Shown: positions 32,301 to 43,453 of the stretch, piece after piece
How the letters are laid out: every line of letters begins with the position of its first letter
Numbering within the stretch: position 1 is the stretch's first letter
Assembly (NCBI GenBank): GCA_014871385.1
Contig: CM026424.1
Location: 20,613,321 to 20,677,320, forward strand
DNA from: Ceratodon purpureus
Lineage: Eukaryota; Streptophyta; Bryopsida; Pseudoditrichales; Ditrichaceae
Direction of reading: 5' to 3'
Length of the DNA stretch: 64,000 nucleotides
Notes under the pieces: model-generated
Seen by the model: only the letters and a program-made list of their open reading frames with translations
Told to the model about the DNA's origin: nothing
Databases searched by the model: none
Translations under genes and position numbers: made by a program

Positions 32301-33609
32301 ATGCATGATGATTTGCATGTTCGTTCTATGGCGTATGCGGTGATTGATATATATGTTGGTCGTGCTTAATGCAGATACTTCAAGTACGAGCTACTGGCGA
32401 AAGGGGCCATCTCAAAGGATGATCTTCCGATTTTTCTTCAGGCTTGGGTTGATCGCTCCAGTCCCAGTTGCATGTTTTCTGCTGCTCAGCAACGAACCTG
32501 GACCACATCGCATCTTAGCGCTGGTGCATGGTACCTAGATTGCCTCTCCAGCTTCACCCCATCGTTTGAAGTTGACTCTCAGGAAGTCGAGAGACTCCGT
32601 AGGTGAATCTGGGGCTGAGATGCAAGATCTTCTCGGGATCGAAGACGAGGCCGAGAGAGCAAAGGCCTTAAAGCGCCGCGTTGAGGAGGATCGCAGGAAG
32701 GCACAGAAGATCAAGGAGGCCGAGGAGAAGGCGCTTCAGAGGGAGGAGGAGAAGCAGCAGAAGGCCGCGGAGAAGAGTTTGAAGAAAGGCAAGAGGAAAG
32801 TGAAGTCTCCTGGCGAGGATGTTGGGAAAAGTCCTATAAGCAATTCGGGATCACAGGCACCTCCGAACTCGAGGGGCACAAAACACACTGCGGACTCTAC
32901 TTACGAAGAAGCTCTCACTCAGGTCCCTAACATTAACGTAGGTGACGAGGAGGGGAGCAACAACCGCGAGCTCATCATCAATTCCTCACTGAAGGATGTC
33001 CTCGCGGGGTCCTCTAATAACTTCACCCAAGCCTACCTCGACATCAAGAGCTTCTTGCTCAAGGTACTTTCTAATGTGCAATTGATTTCTTCCAGGACAC
33101 TGTAACCGTGCGCATGAAAATGTGGCCACGGGGTGCTATTTCGATGTAGTCGTAAGTTAGAGTGGTTTCGGCTTTGACTCCTTATTGACGAGTACTTTGC
33201 TTGATATTGTGCAGCAGTCGGAAGGGAGATCCCTGCGCTTCAGGGGCGAGCCGAGGGTGCATCCGTTTGTTGACCTCATCATTGCGGACATTCCTGAGGG
33301 ACTGCCGGTCCCTGGAGTTTCCGATCCTCCCACATCCATCCCCTCATGGAATATTGACACCGATAACTGCTTGCAGCCCATTTTCGATTTCGCCGACAAC
33401 CATTTACAAGATGATGGGGCCGTCATTTTATTCCACCCCTTTCGTGCCTCAACAAAGGGTGAGATCTTCGGGTACTGCGACGCCTTTGACTTTGAAGTTC
33501 GGAAAGAGTGGTGGGGGACGAATAAGCTTCACCTCACATCTCCCATCAATCCTAGAGTGACGGTAAGCTCACTTCTAGGTCATCCCCTAGTACACTTTGT
33601 CATTGGTAT

Positions 33610-34725
33610 TTCTCCAACCCTTTGAAGCAACCTCGCAGCCTTGGCATAATGCCTCGGTGCCGAGGACTCATGGTGGGGGCTCCAACTGTGATGATTGCAT
33701 GATGTTTTTCTTGTTACTCTAGAGCCCATTGAAGCAACCTCGCAGCCCTTGGCATAATGCCTCGGTGCCGAGGACCCATGCTGAGGGCTCCAGCTCTGGT
33801 CAGTGCATGTAGTTCTTCTTGTTTGTTCTAGAGCCCTCTGAAGGAACCTCGCAGCCCTTGGCATAATGCCTTAGTGCCGGGGACACATGCTGGGGGCTCC
33901 AACTGTGATGATTGCATGATGTTTTTCTTGTTACTCTGGAGCCCATTGAAGCAACCTCGCAGCCCTTCGCATAATGCCTTAGTGCCGGGGACACATGCTG
34001 GGGGCTCCAACTCCGGTCTGTACATGTCGTTTTTTCTGTAAGTTCTCGAGCCCTTAAAAGCAACCTCGCAGCCCCTGGCATAATGCCTCGGTGCCGAGGA
34101 CCCATGCTGACGGCTCCAGCTCTACTCAGTGCACGTAGTTCTTCTTGTTTGTTCTAGAGCCCTCTGAAGGAACCTCGCAGCCCTTGGCATAATGCCTTAG
34201 TGCCGGGGACACATGCTGGGGGTTCCAACTGTGATGATTGCATGATGTTTTTCTTGTTATTCTGGAGCCCATTGAAGCAACCTCGCAGCCCTTGGCAAAA
34301 TGCCTCGGTGCCGAGGACCCCTGCTGAAGGCTCCACCTCTGGTCAGTGCATGTAGTTCTTCTTGTTTGTTCTAGAGCCCTCTGAAGCAACCTCGCAGCCC
34401 TTGGCATAATGCCTTAGTGCCGGGGACACATGCTGGGGGCTCCAACTGTGATGATTGCATGATGTTTTTCTTCTTACTCTGGAGCCCATTGAAGCAACCT
34501 CGCAGCCCTTGGCGTAATGCCTCGGTGCCGAGGACTCATACTGGGGGCTCTAACTGTGATGATTGCATGATGTTGTTCTTGTTACTCTGGAGCCCATTGA
34601 ATCAACCTCGCACCCTATGGCATAATGCCTTACTGCGGGGGACACTTGCTGGGAGCTCCAACTCTGGTCTGTACATGTCGTTTTTTCTGTTAGTTCTCGA
34701 GCCCTTTGAGGCATCCTCGCTTCAT
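33610..34725 (+). repeat. Palindromic repeat array, third block (10 units)
   Basis: Exact CCTCGG-TG-CCGAGG at 33652, 33770, 34086, 34303 and 34520. Alternating with them are units where it reads CCTTAGTGCCGGGG (near 33869, 33976, 34194, 34411; CCTTACTGCGGGGG near 34628). The alternation implies a dimeric unit of about 217 bp. It fills the intron 33563-34770 of the decayed copy. Confidence 0.9.
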
Positions 34726-35763
34726 TTGTGGTCCACAATGGTTATGTTCTGAGGTGGATATATTGTACAGACAATGAAGTTCGGGATTCTACTGGCTGTG
34801 AGGAGCTTCAAGTCTGGCGGCCGGAAATCCCGGTTCTCATATCGCGAGGTGCCTGCACTGGAGCGCCTTGGATACGATGTTGGTCGGGATGATGTCCTGC
34901 AGAATCACGTTTCCCGTGGCACCCAGCTCATGAATGCCTCAAGGCCCTGGCGCGGCCCTCGGGAGAAGTCCGTTCATCTTCTGCAGATGCTGATCGAGGC
35001 CACGACCGACCCTGGAAATGTAGTTCTTGACTGCACGACCTCGACTGGTAAGCTAGAGTCCTCTTCGTTGTAGTTTTCAGTTACCATTTTCCAGTTATCC
35101 TCAGTAACGACCTTGCTCTCCCTCTCAGGTTCCTCAATTCATGCATGCCGACATGCTGATCGGCATATTGTTGGTTTGGAGGCCGACCACGAGATCTTCG
35201 CAGGTGTATTGAAACCTCTCATTCGAACTACTGCTGCCCCGAACGTTACTACCGCAAGACTGATCACTAGTGAGGATCCCGATGGAGAAGTCACTGTGAC
35301 AAAGGTTGCGAAGAGGTCCCGGTTCACTACGTGAGTTTAGAAACTTGTTTTCTAATGTTACATACTCTTTATAATATGATTTGCTCTGGACTGGATTTAT
35401 GAACATTGTGCCATTTATATTTGCAGATGCGGCATTCTGAGCACTTCAATGAATCTTCCTTTTTTTTGTCATCCACATTTTTACCCAAGCCCCCCAAAGT
35501 CATGGCATCTTCCCAGTTACGCGAACGATGCAGCTATTCAACTAGCTCGTGGCAACCATCGTACCTTTCAGTCCAAAAACCCCCCTAGTAGGACTCTGGA
35601 ATTTATCGATAGCGAAGCTCTTGAGTCCGATGGTGAGGCTGTTTCTGATGGTGGAGCTTCCTTCAGTAGTTCCTCGAGTATCACCTCCTCCTCATCCGAG
35701 CATACAGACTCGAGCATCACTTTGTTCAGTACAGATCCTAGCGACTCCAATCATCTAATGTAG

Positions 35764-36476
35764 GACCCCCAGTCGCGTGATTAGCCTTCTCTTGAGTTAG
35801 TCTACACGGTATTTGTATTTGCTTTCCGAGTAATGAAAATTCACGAATATATATTTATACAATACGGGACGGCTCATAAGCAACTATGCTGCAAAGGGCC
35901 CTAGCACAGGGCAAAGCAGATGATAAAATCACCACATGATAAAATTAGCACTTTCTAAAATGACTGGGACGGAGTGCTTCACGGTCGCTTCAATTCGCTC
36001 CATTACGAACGAGAAACATACATCCGTTGACCAGAGTGTGAGCCCCTGAAAGGTGAGTTCCGCACCGAGGCATTGCCATGTGAGCCACGGTTGCTTCATT
36101 GGGCTCCAGTAACAACTGTAACAAATCATGAATTGACCAGAGTCACGGACCCCATGAAGTCTGCTCGGGGCCGAGGCATTGTGCCAAGGGCTGCGAGGTT
36201 GATCCAGAGGGCCCTAGCGAAGGGATAAAATTAAAAACAATGACCATAATGAGAAGGCATAAGGGTTTCTGATTTCAGTGGAGGAGATGGCATAAGGGGT
36301 TACATATGGATGTTAAGTTCAGGTTACACGATGCGAATATTACCGATAAATTATCACCTTTTATTGACTTCCTTGGTAATACTTCAGAAACGTACACATA
36401 TCCTTCAGGATGAACATTACCATATTCGACTCCAAACAGTGCAACCACTCAATATTCCTAGCTCAAGTGAGCCTAA
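35764..36476. other. 3' flank of the decayed copy with degenerate inverted repeat units
   Basis: At 36010-36215 two decayed units of the palindromic repeat run in the opposite direction (GGGCCGAGGCATTGTGCCAAGGGCTGCGAGGTTG). The remainder is unique-looking and non-coding. Confidence 0.5.
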
Positions 36477-37130
36477 CTAGCCTAGATTTACGAGGGTCAA
36501 CCCTGTGTATTGCGATAAAGCCCCTGTGATTGAGTTAGTGGATACCCAAGACAGACCCGCTCTGCTCCAATTCGTCACTGTTCTACTCATGTTGTTAGGT
36601 CCAATGAGGGAGTCTACAACTGAGAAAACCATAAGGTTTGCGTAGTCATCGTGGAGGTACTTTTCTTTCCAGAAATCTGCACGCAAAAATGTTGGACCAT
36701 GAGGCATACTCGGCTGTGTAAATGCCAGGACAATAGTATTCTGGTCAGGGACGGTTCCTTCGCGTCCTAAACCGAGCACTTGCGCCGCTCCGGGGTCTTG
36801 TGCCTCCGGAATAAGTATTCCTCCTGTCATCGCCTCCTTGAATCCAAGCCCGTACTCCCAAACCATAAGCATCATGCATTTCATGTTCGGAGGGAGATTA
36901 CTACTTTTATCACTATCTAAAGCATAAAGAACCGACGACGGGAAGATCTTCAGCAGCCATGTCTTATGATACTGGTACCACTGTTCCGGAGACTTGTATG
37001 GATAGTACCGGATGTTGGAATCCGCCCGCCTTCTACGTATAACTATATCTCCAATTTGCGGTTCAAGCATTGTTCCAAGGTTGAGCAAGAACTGTGATCC
37101 AGAGTGGAGGCTAAACATGAGAGGAGACAT
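36477..37130 (-). CDS. Hypothetical protein, unknown
   Basis: A 217-residue ORF (MSPLMFSLHSGSQFLLNLGT...) containing YYPYKSPEQWYQYHKTWLLK and a later HDDYANLMVFSVVDSL. It has balanced composition with well-spaced aromatic residues, so it is more credible than a chance frame. No domain is recognised. It lies convergently 0.7 kb after the decayed methyltransferase-like copy, as the 158-residue ORF does after copy 1, but I see no sequence similarity between the two. Confidence 0.4.
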   Translation of the reverse strand: MSPLMFSLHSGSQFLLNLGTMLEPQIGDIVIRRRRADSNIRYYPYKSPEQWYQYHKTWLLKIFPSSVLYALDSDKSSNLPPNMKCMMLMVWEYGLGFKEAMTGGILIPEAQDPGAAQVLGLGREGTVPDQNTIVLAFTQPSMPHGPTFLRADFWKEKYLHDDYANLMVFSVVDSLIGPNNMSRTVTNWSRAGLSWVSTNSITGALSQYTGLTLVNLG

Positions 37131-37935
37131 AGTTAGGAGGCAGAAAATGATGATATACTATCCGCCTTAGAATGAAATGAGCATTCAGGTCTTTTGAGTC
37201 AAGCATGTTCTTCTCGCACCTGATATATAAAGCACTCTGCCGTCAACGTCACGCCTCGGCGTCGCCGGCATTTCCTTGATATTCACGTTTCTCTATCCAG
37301 GTTTCTGACCGTAATTCCTCATTTCTTAATGATACACAGCCTCCAAGTCTAGTCTCCGGCGGGCAGATTGTGGCTGGTCCGGTGCATTATTCGATACACA
37401 TGATATGGCGCCGGCGCCAGCACGGCAGAATTAAGTTTCACACGAAAATGTCAGTTCTTGATACTCCAGCACGAAACAGTACAGTTCAGATGGCCTTTGA
37501 CAGGGGCAAGTCCGGAATTATCTTTGTTTTGATTTTGCCCATCTATGGTTAGGATTGTAAGCGAATAGTTAATGAAAGACCTATGAGCTCAAATAGCACA
37601 GTCTACGCTGATTCGTTAACATTAAAAAAATGGAATTCACAGAGACTCAGAAAATCATGATTACAATTGCCAATGAACTGTATTTAGACAATCTTCTAAT
37701 TCAAATCCCTTTTAATAATGATACACGTATCTATGATCTCATAGTGATCTTCAATTAATCCTCTCCCTTTTTTAGAGGGTTAAACTTTATATTGTTAATA
37801 GACATTTCACTAGATACATACAATGACTAGATGTTCACGGCATACACTGACATGATGCACATCACACACACTCACATGATACACAGCACATACACCCATA
37901 GGATGCCTATCGTCTAGGCACATCACATACATATC
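37131..37935. other. Intergenic, no gene seen
   Basis: AT-rich DNA. From 37850 there is an (ACATCACATACAC)-like tract leading into the inverted repeat unit. Confidence 0.5.
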
Positions 37936-37939
37936 ACAT

Positions 37940-38065
37940 AATGCACCGAGGCATTATGCCAAGGGCAGCGAGGTTGCTTCAAAGGGCTCTGGTTCGAATC
38001 CCATTAAAAACATACACTGAGCAGTATGGTACCCCCCAGCAGGGGTCCTCGGCACCGAGGCACTA
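37940..38065 (-). repeat. Inverted unit of the palindromic repeat
   Basis: CCTCGG-CA-CCGAGG at 38047-38060, the reverse complement of the arrays at 30-34 kb. The unit contains GGTTCGAATCCC near 37990, identical to a pol III B-box/T-loop consensus. Confidence 0.8.
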
Positions 38066-38213
38066 TTCCAATACCAAAAAAAACCTGCAGTTGCTTCGCA
38101 GTCTTTTTCTCTCTCTTTTCGCGTAGAGTGGTCCATATTACCTATCTTCTACTATGTTACATTCTAACTTAAGGTACATAATCATTTCGATTATTATATT
38201 AAGAGTACCCTAA

Positions 38214-38945
38214 ACCGTATCACGCATCTTCTGCTATGTTACATTTTAACTGAAGTCACATAATCATTTAATTTATTATATTCTTTTCTTTCTTTCATGC
38301 TTATTCTTTTTCCCCTTCTTCGTAAATGTTATTAAACTTATTCCATTTCTTTCTGAAATTGTTTTTCTCTTCATGCTTATTTGATTTTTATTTTAATTCC
38401 CTTTCTTTTTTATTTTAAATGGTATACGACTTATTTGTTTTTTTTTTGGGGGGGGAGACGAAACCCACTAAGCCATATCCTAAGTTCGAATCACAAAATC
38501 TCCATTCTCACAGGCTTGCTCTATAATTTAAGTTCGTTCTTTAAGATGAAGTTGCTTAATTATATCCAAGCAGTCTTGACACCGTATTACGCATCTTGTG
38601 CTATGTTACATTTTAACTGAAGTCACATAATCATTTAATTTATTATATTCTTTTCTTTCTTTCATGCTTATTCTTTTTCCCCTTCTTCGTACATGTTATT
38701 AAACTTATTCCATTTCTTTCTGAAATTGTTTTTCTCTTCATGCTTATTTGATTTTTATTTTAATTCCCTTTCTTTTTTATTTTAAATGGTATACGACTTA
38801 TTTGTTTCTTTTTTTTCTGGGAGACGAAACCCACTAAGCCATATCCTAAGTTCGAATCACAAAATCTCCATTCTCACATGCCTGCTCTATAATTTAAGTT
38901 TGTTCTTTAAGATGAAGTTGCTTAATTACATCCAAGCAGTCTTGA
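38214..38945. repeat. Tandem duplication, about 367-bp unit
   Basis: Unit 1 38214-38580 and unit 2 38581-38945 share long identical stretches (ACGCATCTT.TGCTATG through AGACGAAACCCACTAAGCC). A third copy is at 40641-41010, followed by the same downstream AACCCATGCAGTCACACTAA tract, so a larger segment (about 37.94-39.25 kb) is duplicated at 40.35-41.30 kb. Confidence 0.85.
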
Positions 38946-39289
38946 CATCAAGTAATCTTATTTGCAATCTCAGTAATTATTTTTATTTTTAACCCATGCA
39001 GTCACACTAACTAATGCAATCACAGTAATTTTATTTTCATTTTGAACCCATGCAGTCACCCTTATTAATGCAGTCACACTAATTTCTGCTTCAAGTAGTC
39101 AGCACTTACCCTGGTGTCGAGACCGCAGCACTTCATACTGTGGAGACCAAATTATTAACGACATTATTAACTCGCAAACCGCATTATTAACTCGCGAACC
39201 ACATTATTAACTCGCAACCCAAACCACATTATCCCATAAGCATTGGCCTAACCGGATTTTACTTCGATATAACCAATGCAACGTAAAAC

Positions 39290-39620
39290 ATATTATAAAA
39301 AGACCAGAGTTCGAGCCCCCAGCGGGAGTCCTCGGCACCGAGGCCTTATGCCAAGGGCTGCGAGGTTGCTAGAGGGGCACAGAATGCAACTTACAAATCA
39401 ACATAAAAAGACCAGAGTTGGAGCCCCCAGCGGGAGTCCTCGGCACCGAGGCATGATGCCAAGGGCTGCGAGGCTGCTAGAGGGGCACACAATGCAACTT
39501 ACAAATCAATGCAGCGAGGTTGCTTCAAAGGGCTCTGGTTCGAATCCCATTAACAACATACACTGAGCAGTTTGATACCCCCCAGCAGGTGTCCTCGGCA
39601 CCGAGGCACTGATCCAATAC
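39290..39620 (-). repeat. Three inverted units of the palindromic repeat
   Basis: CCTCGG-CA-CCGAGG at 39330, 39438 and 39593. The first two share GAGCCCCCAGCGGGAGTCCTC and the tail GCTAGAGGGGCACA. The third carries GGTTCGAATCCC near 39538. Confidence 0.85.
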
Positions 39621-40024
39621 CCAAAAAAACGTGCAGTTGCTTCGCAGTCTTTTTCTCTCTCTTTTCGCCTAGACCCTAGAAATGTTGTTTTACCTCCTGA
39701 ATCTATGTATCCAGTGGTCCATATTACCTATTTTCTACTATGTTACGTTCTAACTCAAGTCACCTACTGATTTACTTTATTATATTAAGAATACCTTTAA
39801 GCAACCATTTTGTTGCTAAAATGGAAGATTAGAGCGAGATTGTTCATAGAAACTGTGGTTCTTACAGGAGCCCCTTTCTAGAGACTTATCACTTATCAAT
39901 TTGTAAATTACAAAAGCCCCTTTGTAGAGACTTATCAGTTATCAATTCGTAAATGTCAGAAGTGTCTAATTAAAATCTAATTTATCCTGTATTCCTCTTA
40001 TTTGGCCGTCACATGCACTTCACA

Positions 40025-40180
40025 TACCCATCACATACACTTCACATTTGCCACATCATATGCACATCACATGCACATCACATACACATCCCATACACAT
40101 CCCATACACATCACATACACATGACATACATATCACATACACATCACACATCCATCACGTACACATCACATACAAGTTGA
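40025..40180. repeat. (ACATCACATAC)n microsatellite
   Basis: Imperfect tandem CACATCACATACACATCCCATA units of about 11 bp. Confidence 0.85.
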
Positions 40181-40189
40181 ACATCATGC

Positions 40190-40470
40190 ATTCATCAGAG
40201 TTGGAGCCCCCTGCGGTAGTCCTCGGCGCGGAGGCATTATGCGAAGGGCTTATGCCAAGGGCATTATGCGAAATTGCTTCACACGGCTCTTGAACTGAGA
40301 AGAATAACGACATGCACTGACCAGAGTTGGAGCCCCCAGCATTGGTCCCCGGCACCGAGGCATTATGTGAAGGGCAGCGAGGTTGCTTCAAAGGGCTCTG
40401 GTTCGAATTCCATTAACAACACACACTGAGCAGTTTGATACCCCCCACCAGGGGTCCCTACCAAAAAAAA
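40190..40470 (-). repeat. Two diverged inverted units of the palindromic repeat
   Basis: CCTCGGCGCGGAGG near 40219 and CCCCGGCACCGAGG near 40347, with GGTTCGAATTCC near 40401. Confidence 0.75.
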
Positions 40471-40640
40471 CCTGCAGTTGCTTCGCAGTCTTTTTCTCTC
40501 TCTTTTCGCGTAGACCCTACAAATGTTGTTTTACTTCCTGAATCTATGTATCGAGCGGTCCATATTACCTATCTTCTACTATGTTACATTCTAACTTAAG
40601 GTACATAATCATTTCGATTATTATATTAAGAGTACCCTAA

Positions 40641-41010
40641 ACCGTATCACGCATCTTCTGCTATGTTACATTTTAACTGAAGTCACATAATCATTTAATT
40701 TATTATATTCTTTTCGTTCTTTCATGCTTATTCTTTTTCCCCTTCTTCGTAAATGTTATTAAACTTATTCCATTTCTTTCTGAAATTGTTTTTCTCTTCA
40801 TGCTTATTTGATTTTTATTTTAATTCCCTTTCTTTTTTATTTTAAATGGTATACGACTTATTTGTTTCTTTTTTTTCTGGGAGACGAAACCCACTAAGCC
40901 ATATCCTAAGTTCGAATCACAAAATCTCCATTCTCACAGGCCTGCTCTATAATTTAAGTTTGTTCTTTAAGATGAAGTTGCTTAATTATATCCAAGCAGT
41001 CTTGACATCA
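40641..41010. repeat. Third copy of the 367-bp unit
   Basis: See the tandem pair at 38214-38945. Differences are confined to a few bases and the T/G tract. Confidence 0.85.
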
Positions 41011-41539
41011 AGTAATCTTATTTGCAATCACAGGATTTTATTTTTATTTTTAACCCATGCAGTCACACTAACTAGTAATGCAATCACAGTAATTATTTTT
41101 ATTTTTAACCCATGCAGTCACACTAATTAATGCAATCACACTAATTTCTGCTTCAAGTAGTCAGCACTTACCCTGGTGTCGAGACCGCAGCACTTCAAAC
41201 TGTTTTGACGAAATTATTAACCACATTATTAACTCCCAAACCACATTATTAACTCGCAAAGCAAAGCACATTATCCCATAAGCATTAAAATCACTGGATT
41301 TCACTTCGATATAACCGAACCTGCAACATTATAATTTCGTCACTTGGGCAGTGGCTTCGGTGTGTTATACTTCTCGAGAGAAAACAATGGACGTCGTACC
41401 TCGCAAAGGATAATCGCCGGGGCCATTCCCAAACTGACATAAACAAATTCAAATCGGATAAAACAAAAAATCTGAAAAAAGAAAATCTGCAGTTGCTGAG
41501 CAGTCTTTTTATCTCTCTTTCTACCTAGACCTTATAATA

Positions 41540-42000
41540 ATAATAGACTCAGCGACTAAATTAAAATCCATTCTATTAATGGAGACAATTCCAAGTAGTC
41601 TAATAGTGATCAAGAATTTATCCTTTGTCTCTCTTACTTGGCTATACTTTATATTGATATTAAACTTACTTTATATTGATAATAGACTTAGATACTAGAC
41701 TCAGCAACTAAATTAAAATCCATTCTATTAATGGAAAAAATTCCAAGTAGTCTAATAGTGATGAACAATTTATCCTTTGTCTCTCTTACATGGCTATACT
41801 TTATATTGATATTAAACTTACTTTATATTGATAATAGACTTAGATACTAGACTCAGCAACTAAATTAAAATCCATTCTATTAATGGAAAAAATTCCAAGT
41901 AGTCTAATAGTGATGAACAATTTATCCTTTGTCTCTCTTACATGGCTATACTTTATACTGATATTAGACTAACTTTATATTGATAATAGACTTAGATACT
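41540..42000. repeat. About 151-bp tandem repeat, three units
   Basis: GACTCAGC.ACTAAATTAAAA recurs near 41547, 41699 and 41850, each followed by TTTATCCTTTGTCTCTCTTA and TATACTTTATA.TGATATTA. Confidence 0.85.
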
Positions 42001-42089
42001 AAGCAAAGGATAAGACTGTATTCATAAAAAATTCCTGAATAATCTGATAGTCTTCATTACCTAAATCTGTATCCATGCATGCCCGGGAA

Positions 42090-42270
42090 TAGGCACGCAC
42101 GGTGATAGGTGTTTTTAAGGTCATACTTTTTGAAAATAAAAATAAAAATAAAACCAACATGCTGCAGTTATAGAGTGTGAGAAACTTCACCAAAAACATC
42201 AAAATATCCGCAAAGTTACCGCTCACCGCTCTCCGCTCACCGCTCAAGGCTTGCAGAATAGCATTTCCCC
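42090..42270 (-). mobile_element. Right end of a third MULE-like element (element C)
   Basis: CATCAAAATATCCGCAAAG then TTACCGCTC and a CCGCTC hexamer run at 42219-42246, then GCATTTCCCC ending at 42270. The stretch CATCAAAAT.TC.GCAAAGTTACCGCTC is shared with element B, and all three right ends finish in TCCCC. It interrupts a DDE_1 transposase frame. Its left end would lie beyond position 1, putting the decayed methyltransferase copy inside it. Confidence 0.5.
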
Positions 42271-43453
42271 AAAACTGGGCTCCAAATCTGTACATAACAT
42301 TGAGCCAGATCAGAGGGAACACCTATCAGTTCTATCATGCATCAATGCAACAGGGGGGAAAATTCCTAACTTTTACATATTGAAGGGTACATATTTTATG
42401 GGAGACTTTGTAGAAAGATGTGAGCATAAAGCATTGATGGCTATGCAGCCCAATGCCTGGATGACGAAGTGGCTATTCCAGTCCTGGATTTCACACTTCC
42501 TCAAGAATTTGAAGGAAACAGTGGGGATTAGTACAGAAAACAGACATTTACTCATACTGGATGGGCATAATTCGCATGTAACTCTAGAAGTGGTGGCAGT
42601 GGCCATGAATTCAGGGTTAGACATCATCTCACTACCCTCCCATACTTCCCATGCCCTTCAACCTCTGGATGTCTCTTGCTTCAAGCCTTTTAAGACTGCT
42701 TTCAAACAAATTAGAGACAATTGGACACTACATAACAAAGGGAAAAAGGTTGAAAAACAGGATTTATGTGAATGGACAGCCAACGCACTACAAAAGGCAC
42801 TCACACCCAAGAACATCAAGTCTGGTTTCAGGAAAACAGGGATTTGGCCATATAACGAAAATGCAGTGCTTGCAAGCATGCAGCCAAGTAGAGGATTTGA
42901 AGAAGGTCAGGAAAACTATGTTCCTAATGAAAATGCTGAGCAGTCAGATGGGGAGGACTCTGCAGGGGCTTCGGAGGAGGCGATGAGCCCGCCACGGGAG
43001 GATGGGGCCGCGGGGTGTAGCAACGAGAGAATGCGGTGGGCGGCAGTGGGGGGCCCGGGGCGATCTGCAATTCGCAGTGGGACTGTCAGTTACGAAAATC
43101 ATGACGACGACCAACACCATGCAGACGACGACGACTTCGACCAGGGACACTTCGACCAGGGAGAACAACATGGACAACGAGACGGACAGCAAGACCAACC
43201 ACCAAGACGACGAAGGCAAGAAGAACAACACGGACACCGAGACGGACAACAAGACCAACCACCAAGACGACGAAGGCAGGAAGAACAACACAGACACCGA
43301 GACGAACAGCAAGACCAACCACCAAGACGACGAAGGCGAGGCAACAATGACGACCAGCAAGAACACCAAGACCATGATGAACACCACGATGACCAAGACA
43401 TACAACAGGAGCAGTCATTAGGAGAAATTTGGGGTCATGAAAAGGTCGTGTAA
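42271..43453 (+). pseudogene. pogo/DDE_1-type transposase, N-terminus removed by element C
   Basis: The open frame encodes about 390 residues of a DDE_1 (CENP-B/Tigger-like) transposase: INATGGKIPNFYILKG, then LLILDGHNSHVT (second catalytic Asp with the DGHxSH motif), ISLPSHTSHALQPLDVSCFKPFK (the typical LPPHTSHxLQPLDVxxF) and a candidate third acid after it, then the helical GFRKTGIWPYN. The HTH region and first Asp are missing because the left side is the end of element C. The ATG at 42251 belongs to the transposon end. The C-terminus is a low-complexity His/Gln/Asp/Arg tail with a 60-bp repeat. Confidence 0.8.
43153..43345 (+). repeat. 60-bp coding minisatellite, three units
   Basis: Three in-frame units encode variants of EEQHGHRDGQQDQPPRRRRQ in the transposase tail. 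A similar GACGACGA/GAACAGCAAGA-rich stretch recurs at 56500-56600. Confidence 0.85.

Larger units (their letters stand above)
31098..35763 (+). pseudogene. Second copy of the methyltransferase-like gene, 5'-truncated and decayed
   Basis: Exons matching copy 1 in order: 31098-31289, 31400-about 31621, 31733-31968, 32375-33062, 33215-33562, 34771-35047, 35129-35330, 35427-35763, with conserved intron positions. Shared segments include RYFKYELLAKGAIS (copy 1 RYFKRELLLKGAIS), DLIIADIPEGLPVP, PWRGPREKSVHLLQML and LDCTTSTG-SSIHAC as motif I. Breaks: TAG at 31613-31615 where copy 1 has Trp (TGG), and a frame change near 32580-32600 in the exon that then encodes a Lys/Glu coiled coil (RRVEEDRRKAQKIKEAEEKAL). 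The glycines of motif I are lost. The heptad and ParB-like part is absent, presumably left of element B. Three introns are filled with the CCTCGG-TG-CCGAGG repeat. Confidence 0.8.

Noticed and set aside
31993..34407. Minus-strand Cys/His/Ser-rich ORFs across 32-34.7 kb
   Set aside because: Translations of the 109-bp repeat in successive units.
37370..37552. 60-residue plus-strand ORF
   Set aside because: Short, no motif, no promoter or splice context.
37985..38000. tRNA gene
   Set aside because: Only the B-box/T-loop string is present; no acceptor stem, anticodon arm or paired T-stem can be drawn.
42944..43421. Overlapping ORFs opposite the transposase tail
   Set aside because: Shadow frames of the 60-bp coding minisatellite.
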